DNA of 49,098 nt from an uncultured Akkermansia sp. (GCA_947628035.1 CANQYL010000003.1:1-49098); one strand, 5' to 3'. Counted from the first letter of the stretch, positions 8,685-17,056 are shown. Notes: generated by a model not told the origin, from the letters alone. Made by a program: numbers and translations.

Positions 8685-9373
8685 GCCGTTTCTCTCCGTA
8701 GTTCTCTTATGACACAGTAATTCCCATGACCCGGCAGGATGAGCAGATCATCGGGCAATGAATCCAAATAAGGCTTCGTCCGTTGGTTGTATTGTTCAGT
8801 GCTGCCGCCGGGAAAGCGCGTGATGACCGCCCTGTCAGCAAGCAGAGAATCTCCCGTAAAAACGGCGGCGTCATTCCAAATGATGCAGCAGCTGCCCGCG
8901 GAATGTCCTGGGGTGGTCTGAAAATGAAAATGTTCGCCTTCCCATTGGTAATCCAATTGCTCCCTAAAGGAATGATTGGGAACCAAGGCATATTTCGAAT
9001 CTTTCCCCTGAAAGGACTCAGCCAAATGCGTCCCGTTTTGTTCATCTTGACAGATAAGGAGGTAATAGATCCAATTCGCCTGGTTATTCTTCTCATCCGC
9101 AATCACTTCGGCACATCTGTGGGAACAGACAAGCGTCGTTTGAAAGTGCGTTTGCAGCAAGGGAATCCCGCACGTGTGGTCAAAATGTTCATGGGTCAGG
9201 AATATCGTTACTTCCTGAACTTGGGCCTTTTGAAGAAACGCAAGGAGGTCCGGCGAATCATTGGGATCCACAAGCAAAGCCTTGCGTCCTTTAACAAGGA
9301 GATAGGCATTCTCCTTGATTAAAGTTGAAGTAAAAACACAAAGGTTTTGATCATTGACGCTCAGGCAATGCAT
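8681..9373 (-). CDS. Metallo-beta-lactamase-fold hydrolase, 230 aa
   Basis: The zinc-binding motif THEHFDHTCG (His61, His63, Asp65, His66) is followed by TTPGHSAGSC and FTGDSLLADR, the second and third metal motifs of the glyoxalase II/MBL superfamily. The last motif is LPGHGNYCV. These enzymes hydrolyse thioesters or other esters. Next to ACP, ketosynthase and ligase genes, a thioesterase-like or editing role on acyl-ACP is plausible but not shown by sequence. The start lies 12 bases after the stop of the ACP gene. Confidence 0.8.
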   Translation of the reverse strand: MHCLSVNDQNLCVFTSTLIKENAYLLVKGRKALLVDPNDSPDLLAFLQKAQVQEVTIFLTHEHFDHTCGIPLLQTHFQTTLVCSHRCAEVIADEKNNQANWIYYLLICQDEQNGTHLAESFQGKDSKYALVPNHSFREQLDYQWEGEHFHFQTTPGHSAGSCCIIWNDAAVFTGDSLLADRAVITRFPGGSTEQYNQRTKPYLDSLPDDLLILPGHGNYCVIRELRRETA

Positions 9374-9385
9374 TGTGGGAGTCTT

Positions 9386-9622
9386 CTAAACAGTGATGTT
9401 ATACTTCGCAAGGATCTTCCTGCCTTTTTCAAAGCTCGATAAGTCCAAAATGTCATCGGGGTCCAACGCGATGTCAAAAGCTTCCTCGAGGGCGGCAATC
9501 AAGCTCACGTGCCCCACCGAATCCCATGCGGGCACCCCCTGGAATTGCAAAGTTTTTGCCTCGTCTGCTCCAACTTCGAATGTTGATGTAAAGGCGTGAA
9601 TATATTTTTCTTCGTTTGTCAT
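9386..9622 (-). CDS. Acyl carrier protein, 78 aa
   Basis: Small acidic helical protein with WDSVGHVSLI, where Ser35 is the expected site for the 4'-phosphopantetheine arm. The length and the pattern of helices (EEAFDIALDPDDILDLSS after the serine helix) fit a stand-alone ACP. It lies between the ketosynthase gene (15 bases) and the MBL gene (12 bases). It is one of two ACPs in this operon, neither near the usual fabD/fabG/fabF genes, so it probably serves a dedicated acyl pathway rather than membrane lipid synthesis. Confidence 0.9.
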   Translation of the reverse strand: MTNEEKYIHAFTSTFEVGADEAKTLQFQGVPAWDSVGHVSLIAALEEAFDIALDPDDILDLSSFEKGRKILAKYNITV

Positions 9623-9637
9623 TGCTCTGTTTCTGTT

Positions 9638-10780
9638 TTAAGATTCATTGCCTCCTACGAAATAGTCGATCCAATACTGAATTTTTTCCTGTCGCGTCAA
9701 TTTCCCTTCCGGTGTTTGATAGGTGCGAATGGGCAGCGTCATGACGTCTTGCATGTTTAAGATGCAGGCACCGAAGGAAAAACCGACCCCGAAGGCCACC
9801 AGGCAAGCCGTCCGGATGTCGCGATGATTCAGGGCATGAATCAGGTCCAGACAAACCGTCGCCGAGCCGCAATTTCCATAGAGAGAGAAAGCCTCCGTTG
9901 AATATTTTCCCTTGGGGAGCTTGACCCGCCGCGCGATGCTGTCAACAATCTGCTTGTTGGCCTGATGAAAGGCGACGTAATCGATGTTGTCCAAGCTTGT
10001 TTGAGCAAAGTCCAAAGTCCGTTGGATGCATACGGGTGTGACTTCCGTTGCAAACTTGAAGACATCGAGTCCCTTCATCAAATCGTCGTACAAGTGCCAG
10101 ACATTTCCCCTCTCGTCCGTCACTTCCAAGCCGGCGATGTCGGCCCGAATAGGCAGGGAAGATCCCCCGGCTGGGACAATCAATTTGTTCCAACCATCCC
10201 CCTTGGTGCCCGTATAGAAATAGGACGGGCGAGGCTCCTCCGTATGTTCTATCAGTGTGGCGACCGCGGCATCTCCGAACAACATATTCGAATTGCGGTT
10301 GCGCCTATCGGAATGCGTGCTCGCCAAATCACAAGTCAGCAACAGGATCTTTTTGGCGCTGCCGCCGGAAATCATGGCAAAAGCCGTTTGCAAGGCATAA
10401 ACATGGGCAGAACAGACCAAACCGGCTACATCAAAGCAGGAACACTCCTCGTTGAGACCCAATCGTCCGTGCAAAATGCAGGAGGTCGCCGGCCAGAAAT
10501 AGTCATGGGAACTCGATGCCACGATCATGGCATCGATTTCCTTTTTGTCAATTCCCGTAGCGGCAATTAAATCGTTGGCGGCAGCTTCGCATAAATCGGA
10601 GGCAGATGTTCTCTCGTCCACGACATGGCGCGTGCCTAGCCCTAGAATCTTTTTGTTCCTCTCCAACAATTTAACGTCGTTGTTGAAGAACGCGATCTCA
10701 TCATCGATGCAGATGGATCCTTCCGGCACAACGGCGCTCATTCCGCTAATCTTCACATTCCTGAAAATTGATCGAGCCAT
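9638..10780 (-). CDS. 3-oxoacyl-ACP synthase III-like ketosynthase, 380 aa
   Basis: Thiolase-fold condensing enzyme. All three catalytic residues of the KAS III group can be placed: Cys123 in GLVCSAHVYAL, His272 in FHQANKQIVD, and Asn303 in YGNCGSATV. The motif FGDAAVATLI is also typical. The usual ACSGF around the cysteine is VCSAH here, so substrate choice may differ from housekeeping FabH. It is longer than FabH (about 320 residues) through a C-terminal extension. AGGAAG precedes the start. It probably condenses an activated starter with malonyl-ACP, giving a 3-ketoacyl group for the SDR encoded 12 bases upstream. Confidence 0.85.
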   Translation of the reverse strand: MARSIFRNVKISGMSAVVPEGSICIDDEIAFFNNDVKLLERNKKILGLGTRHVVDERTSASDLCEAAANDLIAATGIDKKEIDAMIVASSSHDYFWPATSCILHGRLGLNEECSCFDVAGLVCSAHVYALQTAFAMISGGSAKKILLLTCDLASTHSDRRNRNSNMLFGDAAVATLIEHTEEPRPSYFYTGTKGDGWNKLIVPAGGSSLPIRADIAGLEVTDERGNVWHLYDDLMKGLDVFKFATEVTPVCIQRTLDFAQTSLDNIDYVAFHQANKQIVDSIARRVKLPKGKYSTEAFSLYGNCGSATVCLDLIHALNHRDIRTACLVAFGVGFSFGACILNMQDVMTLPIRTYQTPEGKLTRQEKIQYWIDYFVGGNES

Positions 10781-10792
10781 GCTATCTCTTCC

Positions 10793-11527
10793 TTAAAAAC
10801 TGGAGCAATCGATAATGTAATTTTGTCCCGTTATCCACTTGGACTGCCCGGCTGATAAATATACGATCATATTTGCGACATCCTCCACGTGTCCTATTCC
10901 AAACGGATATTTTCCTTCTGCATACTGCCGCTCTATCTCACCCGGCATCTCCGTGTCAATCAGACTGGGAGAAACACAATTGACGCGAATGCCCTGTGGA
11001 GCAACCTCACGGGCAATTGACCTCATAGAAGCAATCAGTGCACCCTTGGCGCCAGCATAACATGTCATCCCGGGAGGACAATGCACACCCGCTATAGAAG
11101 CTATACACACAATAGAACACCCCTTGCCGTTGTTGTTTCTCTTGTCCACAAACCCTTTCGTCATAAAGACGGGAGAAAAATAATTGATGTCAAAGACCTT
11201 TTGAATCGTTTTTCTATCCACAGCACGCAAGGGATGAATTCCGCCGGCACCGGCACAACAAACAAGTCCCTGAAACTTTCCGTATCTCTCTCTCAACTGT
11301 TTGACGTATGTCGGGAGCTCTTCAATGTCTTCCGCTAAATCCTTCACTTCAACATAAATACTCTCGGGTCGTTGAGCCTTCTGTTTCAACATCTGAAGTC
11401 TCTCCTCCCGACGAGCGACAGCCACCACACTCGCTCCCAGTTGATTCAAGAGCAGAGCGGTTGCTTCCCCCATGCCCGAAGAAGCTCCCGTTACAATGAA
11501 AATCTGATTGTCCGTAAACGAAATCAT
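10793..11527 (-). CDS. Short-chain dehydrogenase/reductase (FabG-like), 244 aa
   Basis: NAD(P)-dependent Rossmann-fold enzyme. The cofactor loop is VTGASSGMGEA near residues 12-22, and ARREERLQ follows, which favours NADP. The active site has CIASIAG (serine) and CYAGAKGAL (Tyr-x-x-x-Lys). The C-terminus ITGQNYIIDCSSF resembles the ITGQ.i.vDGG end of FabG-type reductases, but with the last Gly-Gly replaced. ATG at 11527 overlaps the TGA of the ACP gene (ATGA). Reduction of a 3-ketoacyl-ACP to 3-hydroxyacyl-ACP is the best guess from its neighbours. Confidence 0.85.
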   Translation of the reverse strand: MISFTDNQIFIVTGASSGMGEATALLLNQLGASVVAVARREERLQMLKQKAQRPESIYVEVKDLAEDIEELPTYVKQLRERYGKFQGLVCCAGAGGIHPLRAVDRKTIQKVFDINYFSPVFMTKGFVDKRNNNGKGCSIVCIASIAGVHCPPGMTCYAGAKGALIASMRSIAREVAPQGIRVNCVSPSLIDTEMPGEIERQYAEGKYPFGIGHVEDVANMIVYLSAGQSKWITGQNYIIDCSSF

Positions 11528-11745
11528 AGTAAACCTGCTTTCCGGGCAATGTCGCCGATTGTTTTCATCTCTTTGTAGTCCGCCATGGTTGTTTTCACAC
11601 CAAACGAGGTGTCTAAAAACGCCATGGTTGCCATCACGGACAACGAATCCCATTCTGACAGGGTTTCCAAAACGGTGTCAAAATTGATTTCGTCTTCCGT
11701 CTGTAAAACGTCAACCATTTCTTTTAGAAATTCATCCTTTGTCAT
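11524..11745 (-). CDS. Acyl carrier protein-like, 73 aa
   Basis: The motif SEWDSLSVMAT places the phosphopantetheine serine at residue 34, and the flanking helices fit an ACP. It differs clearly from the other ACP in the operon. An AAAGGAG ribosome binding site seven bases before ATG 11745 decides the start; a longer reading to 11799 exists. Two different ACPs suggest that starter and extender, or chain and donor, are carried separately. Confidence 0.85.
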   Translation of the reverse strand: MTKDEFLKEMVDVLQTEDEINFDTVLETLSEWDSLSVMATMAFLDTSFGVKTTMADYKEMKTIGDIARKAGLL

Positions 11746-11795
11746 AATTTTTCTCCTTTCAATTATTGAATCCAATAGTTTATTTTTCTTGTTAC

Positions 11796-11978
11796 TCAAA
11801 GCGGTTTTGGACAGGAATACATGTCGATATCTCCCTCGTTATATGTAGGCGGATCAATCAAGGTCGACGCGACCTTACGACAATTCAATTCCAAAGATGT
11901 ATAAATTTGTTTCTCCATATGCTTTCTCTTGAGTTTTAGCTCACCAATATTCTCAGCCAAACTAGTCATACTAATCAC
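11796..11978 (-). CDS. Hypothetical small protein, 60 aa
   Basis: A GTG-started frame that overlaps the stop of the GNAT gene (GTGA) and ends 50 bases before the ACP start. The sequence has KLKRKHMEKQIYTSLELNC in the middle and ends in NEGDIDMYSCPKPL. I recognise no family. It may be a real small gene, because the overlap arrangement is the one used by its neighbours, or it may be the remnant of a larger one. Confidence 0.3.
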   Translation of the reverse strand: MISMTSLAENIGELKLKRKHMEKQIYTSLELNCRKVASTLIDPPTYNEGDIDMYSCPKPL

Positions 11979-12505
11979 AGCATATCCCGAAAATACTGCT
12001 TGTTTTTATAATAACACTCATCGGTTAATTCGAAAAAGTAATCAATCTCATCTTCAGCAACAATCCTAGCACCCCACATTTTATGGAAGCGGACGACTTT
12101 TTTGTTCCCTTTGCGAACATCATAACAACTTTTTTTAATGCCCAATTTTTCGAAGGATACTTGACGCGATAGCAACAAACCTTCTAAACTTTCCTCGGGT
12201 AAAGATCCATCCTTCATCAACCAACTTCCTGGAGTACACTGCGTTCCTCGGACATTATAAATCCTGTGTGTCCCCAGCGGCTCATGCTTTTTATTTTCGA
12301 TGATGAAATACCATTCGTCGTCAAGGGTAAAATAGCGTTCCAAATAGGCAATTTGCTTTTCCAAATTGTTTTCCGTTTCGTGCAGGAAACGAGATTTTTT
12401 AGGATCACAGCGCAATGACAGGATAAAGGCGGCGTCATCCATCCGCACCTCTCGCAGATTCACATACTTTCCTTCCAGTGGTTGGAATTGGTGGTTATTT
12501 TTCAT
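11975..12505 (-). CDS. GNAT-family acetyltransferase (RimJ/RimL-like), 176 aa
   Basis: Begins GKYVNLREVRMDDAAFIL, the usual start of RimJ/RimL-type GNAT enzymes, followed by FIIENKKHEPLGTHRIYNV (central strands) and a C-terminal half with EKLGIKKSCYDVRKGNKKVV, where GNKKVVRFHKMWGAR matches the N..vi..y.k.GF block. It overlaps the ketoisomerase gene by 11 bases. Similar enzymes N-acetylate amino sugars or amino acids attached to them in O-antigen pathways. With the FdtA and FdtB homologues here, N-acylation of the 3-amino sugar is a sensible hypothesis. Confidence 0.75.
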   Translation of the reverse strand: MKNNHQFQPLEGKYVNLREVRMDDAAFILSLRCDPKKSRFLHETENNLEKQIAYLERYFTLDDEWYFIIENKKHEPLGTHRIYNVRGTQCTPGSWLMKDGSLPEESLEGLLLSRQVSFEKLGIKKSCYDVRKGNKKVVRFHKMWGARIVAEDEIDYFFELTDECYYKNKQYFRDML

Positions 12506-12899
12506 TGGTGCACTTCCTTAGAAAGTCATGGTAGTTCCTCGTGTAGTCGGATTCTTTGTAATGTTCAGAAGCGAGCACAACGAGCACACAATCCTCCGAA
12601 AAGTTTGTAAACTCTCGCCAGATATCGTGTTTGATATACAACCCTCGAGAGGGGGTGTCCAAGTGGACGGTCTTTCGCTCATTCCCGTCATCCAGAATAA
12701 AATCGCAACTGCCCGACACGCAAATGATAATCTGCTCCAACTTGTCATGAGCATGCTTGCCCCGGCAAACATCGGGCGAATTTCCCCAAATATAATAAAC
12801 TCGACGAACGTCAAACGGGATGTCTTCATGCTCCTCGAGCGCGACAAGTTTGCCGTCATGATCACCGTGGACGACAAAATCTAGTAGTTGAGCATTCAT
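12495..12899 (-). CDS. WxcM-like sugar 3,4-ketoisomerase (FdtA/QdtA type), 134 aa
   Basis: Cupin-fold enzyme that moves the keto group of dTDP-4-keto-6-deoxyglucose from C4 to C3. Diagnostic stretches are GKLVALEEHEDIPFDVRRVY, then YYIWGNSPDVCRGKHAHDKL with the histidines of the active site, and LEQIIICVSGSCDFILDDG. The length is normal for the family. ATG 12899 gives the usual N-terminus (MNAQLLDFVVHGD); a TTG-started reading from 12938 is 13 residues longer. It is the first gene of the operon. Its substrate would come from RmlB, whose gene (rfbB) is at 19.8-20.9 kb. Confidence 0.88.
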   Translation of the reverse strand: MNAQLLDFVVHGDHDGKLVALEEHEDIPFDVRRVYYIWGNSPDVCRGKHAHDKLEQIIICVSGSCDFILDDGNERKTVHLDTPSRGLYIKHDIWREFTNFSEDCVLVVLASEHYKESDYTRNYHDFLRKCTNEK

Positions 12900-13058
12900 A
12901 TCAATTCCATCACTGTGACCAGCCTTCTTATTCGTCAATCAACTCTCACCCTTTGCTTCCATGAATAAACACGAATTCCTCAGGTTTCTCTGAGTATCCA
13001 CCCGTTGCCTTTTTTCCCGTATGTGCATATCTCTTTCTTTTCTCTGTGGGCGGCAGTA

Positions 13059-13410
13059 TATCTCTTTTTGAAAGAGATACCTTTCTTCAGCAATATTAGC
13101 TATTCTTTATGAATCATTTAAGCGTCTATCAGCGTAAAAAAAATGAAGGGGGACGCCTTTCATCATTAGGCTTAATTTGGATTTTATTCCTATCCACCAA
13201 AGGAGTGGATGGATCTCCTGTATGGTTCTGAATGCGAGGGAAAGAAATTTCTCGCTCCTTTATTTCTTCCTATTTGATCTTGCAAGCATAACATGTATCG
13301 AATCTTAGAAATTTTTTGCGCTCAAAATCTAAAAGCCCCATCTTTCCCGTGCCCTTATTTTTTTTGCCTGATAACAAAAAAAGTCTGGACATCTCTTTCA
13401 AAAAGAGATA
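13059..13410. promoter_or_regulatory. Inverted 20-bp repeats enclosing about 310 bp upstream of the glycan operon
   Basis: TATCTCTTTTTGAAAGAGAT at 13059-13078 recurs exactly, in opposite orientation, at 13391-13410. Each copy is itself nearly palindromic (9-bp arms around an asymmetric TTG core), as recombination sites of invertases or dimeric operators are. The enclosed segment holds no gene. The whole 12939-13588 gap is AT-rich and must contain the operon promoter. I found no unambiguous -35/-10 pair facing the operon. Confidence 0.5.
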
Positions 13411-13588
13411 GACAGAGTTTAGATAATCTCTCATGGTTGATATTCAATAATTTCTAAAACAAAATCGTCACAAATCAGCCCAAAGTAACATTTTTCTGTA
13501 CGACCCTGCTTCCGCTTCGCCGCCTCGCGTCACCGACGCACTAGCATCCCAATCGGGAATTGAAAATCGTCTCTGGTAATCTGAATAC

Positions 13589-13617
13589 TTGCGACCCGAT
13601 GGTATTTCCTATATACT
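13589..13617 (+). promoter_or_regulatory. Sigma70-like promoter of hemL
   Basis: TTGCGA, 17 bases, TATACT. The -10 box ends six bases before the hemL ATG, so transcription should begin at or next to the start codon. Confidence 0.75.
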
Positions 13618-13623
13618 GCTCTC

Positions 13624-14892
13624 ATGCCGATATCAGAAGACCTTTACAAACGAGCATGCCGCGTGATACCCGGTGGTGTCAACTCACCCGTGCGGGCATT
13701 CCGGCGCATCGAGAGGGCTCCTTTTTTTGTGACCGAGGCGCATGGAGCTCACTTGAAGGATGCCGATGGGCGCGAATACATCGATTACGTGGGAACATGG
13801 GGACCCGCCATCCTGGGACACGCACCCGAGTGCGTGGTGCAGGCGGTACAGCAGGCTGCAAAAAAGGGGCTCAGCTTCGGCACGCCGACTCCGGCTGAAG
13901 TCGATATGGCGGAAACCATTTGCCGTCTCGTTCCGAGTATTCAGAAGGTCCGCATGACCAGTAGCGGCACAGAGGCCACCATGAGCGCCATCCGTCTCGC
14001 CCGAGGATTCACCGGACGCAATCGCATCATCAAATTTGCCGGCTGCTACCATGGACATTCGGACAGCCTGCTCGTCGCGGCAGGCAGCGGAGCGCTTACG
14101 CATGGAGAACCGGACAGTGCCGGAGTGCCGCGCGATGTCGCGGCACTCACCCTTGTGCTGCCCTACAACGACGAAAACGCCGTGCGCCAGGCCTTCAAGA
14201 AGTATCGGGGAGAAATAGCCTGTATCATTGTCGAGCCCTACCCCGGCAACGCAGGGTTCTTCCTTCCGCGACCGGGGTACCTCGAATTCCTGCGCGACAT
14301 CACGGCGCAGCACGGCGCTCTGCTCATCTTTGACGAGGTGATGACCGGCTTTCGCCTCTCTCCTTCCGGAGTGCAGGGGCTGCACGGCATCACACCGGAT
14401 CTCACAACGCTCGGCAAAGTGATCGGCGGCGGGCTCCCCGTCGGCGCCTTCGGAGGAAGGGCCGACATCATGGACTGCATTTCCCCGCTCGGTCCGGTGT
14501 ACCAAGCCGGCACCCTCAGCGGCAACCCATTGGCCATGGCTGCAGGGCTTGCTCAACTCCGTGAACTGGAGCGCATCGATGCATGGAGTCGGCTCGATTC
14601 CCTCGGAGCCCGCCTTGAGGATGGGGTGAGCAAAATCCTCCACGATGCCCATCTTCCCTACGTCTTCAAACGTTGCGGTTCTATGTTCTGCCTCTTCTTC
14701 ACCGATGATGATGTCGTGGATCTTGAGTCCGCCCAAAAAACCGACTTCAATATCTTTCGTCGCTATTTCTTGAGTATGCTTGATCAAGGCATCTTTGTTG
14801 CCCCTTCGCCCTTTGAGACCGGTTTTATTTCCACTGCCCACTCCGAAGATGACATTGATGCCACCCTCCACGCCCTCTCACACGCGCTCTAG
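13624..14892 (+). CDS. hemL: Glutamate-1-semialdehyde 2,1-aminomutase, 422 aa
   Basis: PLP/PMP enzyme of the C5 pathway. It converts glutamate-1-semialdehyde into 5-aminolevulinate for heme and other tetrapyrroles. The N-terminus has the family signature RVIPGGVNSPVRAFR. FDEVMTGFRL holds the PLP-contacting aspartate and TLGKVIGGGLPVGAFGG the catalytic lysine (about residue 265). MTSSGTEATMSAIRLAR and YQAGTLSGNPLAM are also typical. Length is normal for HemL. It is a single-gene unit with its own promoter and no visible ribosome binding site, followed by a long block of intergenic repeats. Confidence 0.95.
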   Translation: MPISEDLYKRACRVIPGGVNSPVRAFRRIERAPFFVTEAHGAHLKDADGREYIDYVGTWGPAILGHAPECVVQAVQQAAKKGLSFGTPTPAEVDMAETICRLVPSIQKVRMTSSGTEATMSAIRLARGFTGRNRIIKFAGCYHGHSDSLLVAAGSGALTHGEPDSAGVPRDVAALTLVLPYNDENAVRQAFKKYRGEIACIIVEPYPGNAGFFLPRPGYLEFLRDITAQHGALLIFDEVMTGFRLSPSGVQGLHGITPDLTTLGKVIGGGLPVGAFGGRADIMDCISPLGPVYQAGTLSGNPLAMAAGLAQLRELERIDAWSRLDSLGARLEDGVSKILHDAHLPYVFKRCGSMFCLFFTDDDVVDLESAQKTDFNIFRRYFLSMLDQGIFVAPSPFETGFISTAHSEDDIDATLHALSHAL

Positions 14893-14904
14893 TGAAACCC
14901 AGGG

Positions 14905-15250
14905 CAAACGCATTGGAAATGCGTTTGCCATTTACAAGACAGCCGACGGCTGTAAGGCTGGTTGGACAAAAGCGCAGCTTTTGCCCGAAGGGCGAAGCGC
15001 CGATGGGGCGGCGCTGAGTCAATTTACGATTTCAAGGAATTCGCGCGCAAAGCGCGTTCCAGCAGAGCGAAGGCGCAAGCGGAATTTTGAAAATAATGCT
15101 GGTTGTTGGCTAGAAAGCGTCCGGAGATATGACGTACCATCTTGATGGCTTTGCGACATCGTCCATCGTCCATCGTACATAATCAACGGATTATGTCACA
15201 TCATCTGCCGTTAAATACCTATTAGGCATCGCTTTTTCTTGGGACGGGTG
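14905..15250 (+). repeat. Composite intergenic repeat block
   Basis: A mosaic of short palindromic words seen elsewhere in the window: a GCAAACGCATT/AATGCGTTTGC hairpin, GCCGACGGCTGTAAGGC, AAAAGCGCAGCTTTTGC, GCGCGCAAAGCGCG, AAGCGGAATTTT, the 8-bp tandem CCATCGTC, and a final TACCTATTAGG..GCTTTTTCTTGGGACGGG module. No gene lies between 14893 and 15353. Confidence 0.85.
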
Positions 15251-15280
15251 TGCCTGTTTTCCTGCTCCTGAAGAAAATGC

Positions 15281-15308
15281 TTGACCTTCCGATGCATTGA
15301 GGTATATA
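15281..15308 (+). promoter_or_regulatory. Probable promoter of the DUF362 gene
   Basis: TTGACC, 16 bases, TATATA, about 45 bases before the chosen start codon. It lies just after the GGGACGGG repeat module. Confidence 0.6.
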
Positions 15309-15353
15309 CCTAGGAGAAGGCTCGGAGGGCACGAAAATCGCTCTCTTCCTCTC

Positions 15354-16331
15354 ATGAACACAATCTCACAAATCATCGTTACTATGACAGTTGGGACAGG
15401 AATAGCACTCAGCGCAGCAGAGCAAGCTCAACAACCTGCACCGAACGAAGGAGCAGCCGAATCCTCTCCGGCAAAGGTGTATTTCACCAGAGACATCAGT
15501 CCGGTGGGGCTGTTGAAGATCTACCACAAGGTGAACCAGGACATCAAAGGGAAGGTGGCTATCAAATGGCATTCCGGCGAACCAAACGGTCCAAACATCA
15601 TTCCGGTGCCCATGGTCAAAGCTCTCCAAGCTGACATCCCGGACAGCTCCCTTGTAGAAACAAACTCCCTCTACGAAGGCGGGAGGGACACTACCGAGAA
15701 ACACCGTGAAACTCTTAAAATCAACGGCTGGACATTCTGTCCTGTCGACATCATGGACGAAGAGGGCGCCGTAATGCTCCCCGTGAAGGGAGGGAAACGC
15801 TTCACGGAAATGAGTATGGGGAAAAATATCCTCAACTACGACTCCATGGTCGTGCTCACTCACTTCAAGGGGCATCCTATGGGCGGGTTCGGCGGCTCCA
15901 TCAAGAATATCGCCATCGGGTGCGCCGACGGAAAGATCGGAAAGGCTATGGTACATGGCTCCACTCCGGAAAATACCTGGGCCTGTGATCAAGCTCCTTT
16001 CATGGAAAACATGGTCGAATCCGCTAAGGCTACCTTGGACCATTTCGGCAAGCGGATCACATTCATCAACGTCATGCGCAATATGTCGGTTGATTGTGAC
16101 TGCATGGGCGTAGACGCCGCCCCGCCTAAAGCACGTGACATCGGGATCCTGGCATCCACGGACATTCTCGCCGTGGACCAAGCGTGTATCGATCTTCTTT
16201 ACAAGCTGCCGGAGGATGAATTGCACGATCTCAAAGAACGGATCGAATCTCGTGGGGGGCTCCACCAACTTGAATACGGCGCGGAGATGGGTATCGGTTC
16301 TCGGAAGTACGAAATTATCGAAATTGAGTAG
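15354..16331 (+). CDS. DUF362 domain-containing protein, 325 aa
   Basis: The body has KVAIKWHSGEPNGPNIIPV, VDIMDEEGAVMLPVKGGKRF, THFKGHPMGGFGGSIKNIAI and ILASTDILAVDQACIDLLYK, which are the conserved blocks of the DUF362 family. Some members carry ferredoxin-type iron-sulfur clusters; here only a CDCMG group is seen and no 4Fe-4S motif. The N-terminus (MNTISQIIVTMTVGTGIALS) is hydrophobic and alanine-ended, so export is possible. A start 19 codons further upstream would put basic residues in front. The function of the family is not well defined. fucU follows 48 bases downstream with its own promoter-like site. Confidence 0.8.
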   Translation: MNTISQIIVTMTVGTGIALSAAEQAQQPAPNEGAAESSPAKVYFTRDISPVGLLKIYHKVNQDIKGKVAIKWHSGEPNGPNIIPVPMVKALQADIPDSSLVETNSLYEGGRDTTEKHRETLKINGWTFCPVDIMDEEGAVMLPVKGGKRFTEMSMGKNILNYDSMVVLTHFKGHPMGGFGGSIKNIAIGCADGKIGKAMVHGSTPENTWACDQAPFMENMVESAKATLDHFGKRITFINVMRNMSVDCDCMGVDAAPPKARDIGILASTDILAVDQACIDLLYKLPEDELHDLKERIESRGGLHQLEYGAEMGIGSRKYEIIEIE

Positions 16332-16361
16332 TTCTGCGATCGTTTCTATCACGGCTATAAT
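16332..16361 (+). promoter_or_regulatory. Possible promoter of fucU
   Basis: A perfect TATAAT at 16356-16361, 18 bases before the ATG, with only a weak -35 (TTCTGC, 18-base spacer). Confidence 0.4.
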
Positions 16362-16379
16362 CCCTGCTCGAAGTTAGCG

Positions 16380-16805
16380 ATGTTAAAGGGCATATCCCCT
16401 GTCATCTCGCCGGAGCTTCTCAAGACTCTTGCAGAAATGGGACACGGCGATGAAATCGTCATCGCCGATGCCTACTTCCCCGGGCATTCCCTCCATTCAC
16501 GAGTTTTACGTGCTGACGGCGTACCTGCGGATCTCCTGCTCGCCGGCATAGCTCCGCTCTTTGAATTAGATTCCTATGCCTCTCCCGTTATCATGATGGC
16601 TGCTGTCCCCGGAGACTCCCTTGATCCCACTGTTGAAGCCAGATACCGAACAGCTCTTCACTTCGATGACCCCATCGAGCGTATCGAACGCTTCGCCTTT
16701 TACCAACGCGCTCGCTCTGCTTTCGCCATTCTCATCTCCGGCGAAACGTCTCAGTACGGCAACATCATTCTTAAAAAAGGAGTCACGCCGATGGAACGAC
16801 ACTGA
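16380..16805 (+). CDS. fucU: RbsD/FucU-family sugar mutarotase (fucose mutarotase-like), 141 aa
   Basis: Starts [20 protein letters not shown] and continues [17 protein letters not shown], the diagnostic block of FucU, with the catalytic histidine in [24 protein letters not shown] near the end is also typical. FucU interconverts alpha and beta anomers of L-fucose; RbsD does so for ribose. The wording of the motifs fits FucU better. It acts in the cytoplasm. No other fucose genes are in the window. Confidence 0.88.
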   Translation: MLKGISPVISPELLKTLAEMGHGDEIVIADAYFPGHSLHSRVLRADGVPADLLLAGIAPLFELDSYASPVIMMAAVPGDSLDPTVEARYRTALHFDDPIERIERFAFYQRARSAFAILISGETSQYGNIILKKGVTPMERH

Positions 16806-16990
16806 GGCGCCGGATGGCGCTTTGCGCCCTCAGGAGCCTATTTACGATTTACGAATTACGATTTGAAGGCTAGCGCGCTACGCGCGTTTTTGCGGAGCGA
16901 ATGCGCAGCGGAATTTTCGAGGACGAGGGTGAGTTGACAGAAGGAAAGCATCCGGAATGATGACATGCCGGATTGCCTGTTTTCTTTCAT
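16806..16990 (+). repeat. Composite intergenic repeat block
   Basis: Contains ATTTACGATTTACGAATTACG, GCTAGCGCGCTACGCGCG, GCGCAGCGGAATTTTCGA and GGTGAGTTGACAGAAGGAAAGC, all shared with the block at 35.8-35.9 kb and partly with others. No gene is seen. Confidence 0.8.
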
Positions 16991-17056
16991 CCACAGAAAC
17001 GCAGGGGAGGAGGATTCAATGAGCCCGGAGACGATTGAAGTCGCGGAAAAAATGTA

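Noticed and set aside
13059..13078. Reading the TATCTCTTT/AAAGAGATA dyad as a transcription terminator
   Set aside because: The stem has few G-C pairs and no T run follows it, and its exact inverted partner at 13391 fits a recombination or operator site better.
13684..14871. Long minus-strand open frame opposite hemL, and a similar one opposite the DUF362 gene
   Set aside because: Both are mirror frames of strongly conserved genes and show no protein-family features.
14905..15250. CRISPR-like array from the repeated words in intergenic blocks
   Set aside because: The words are short, irregularly spaced, palindromic and scattered over many loci, with no constant repeat-spacer rhythm and no cas genes.
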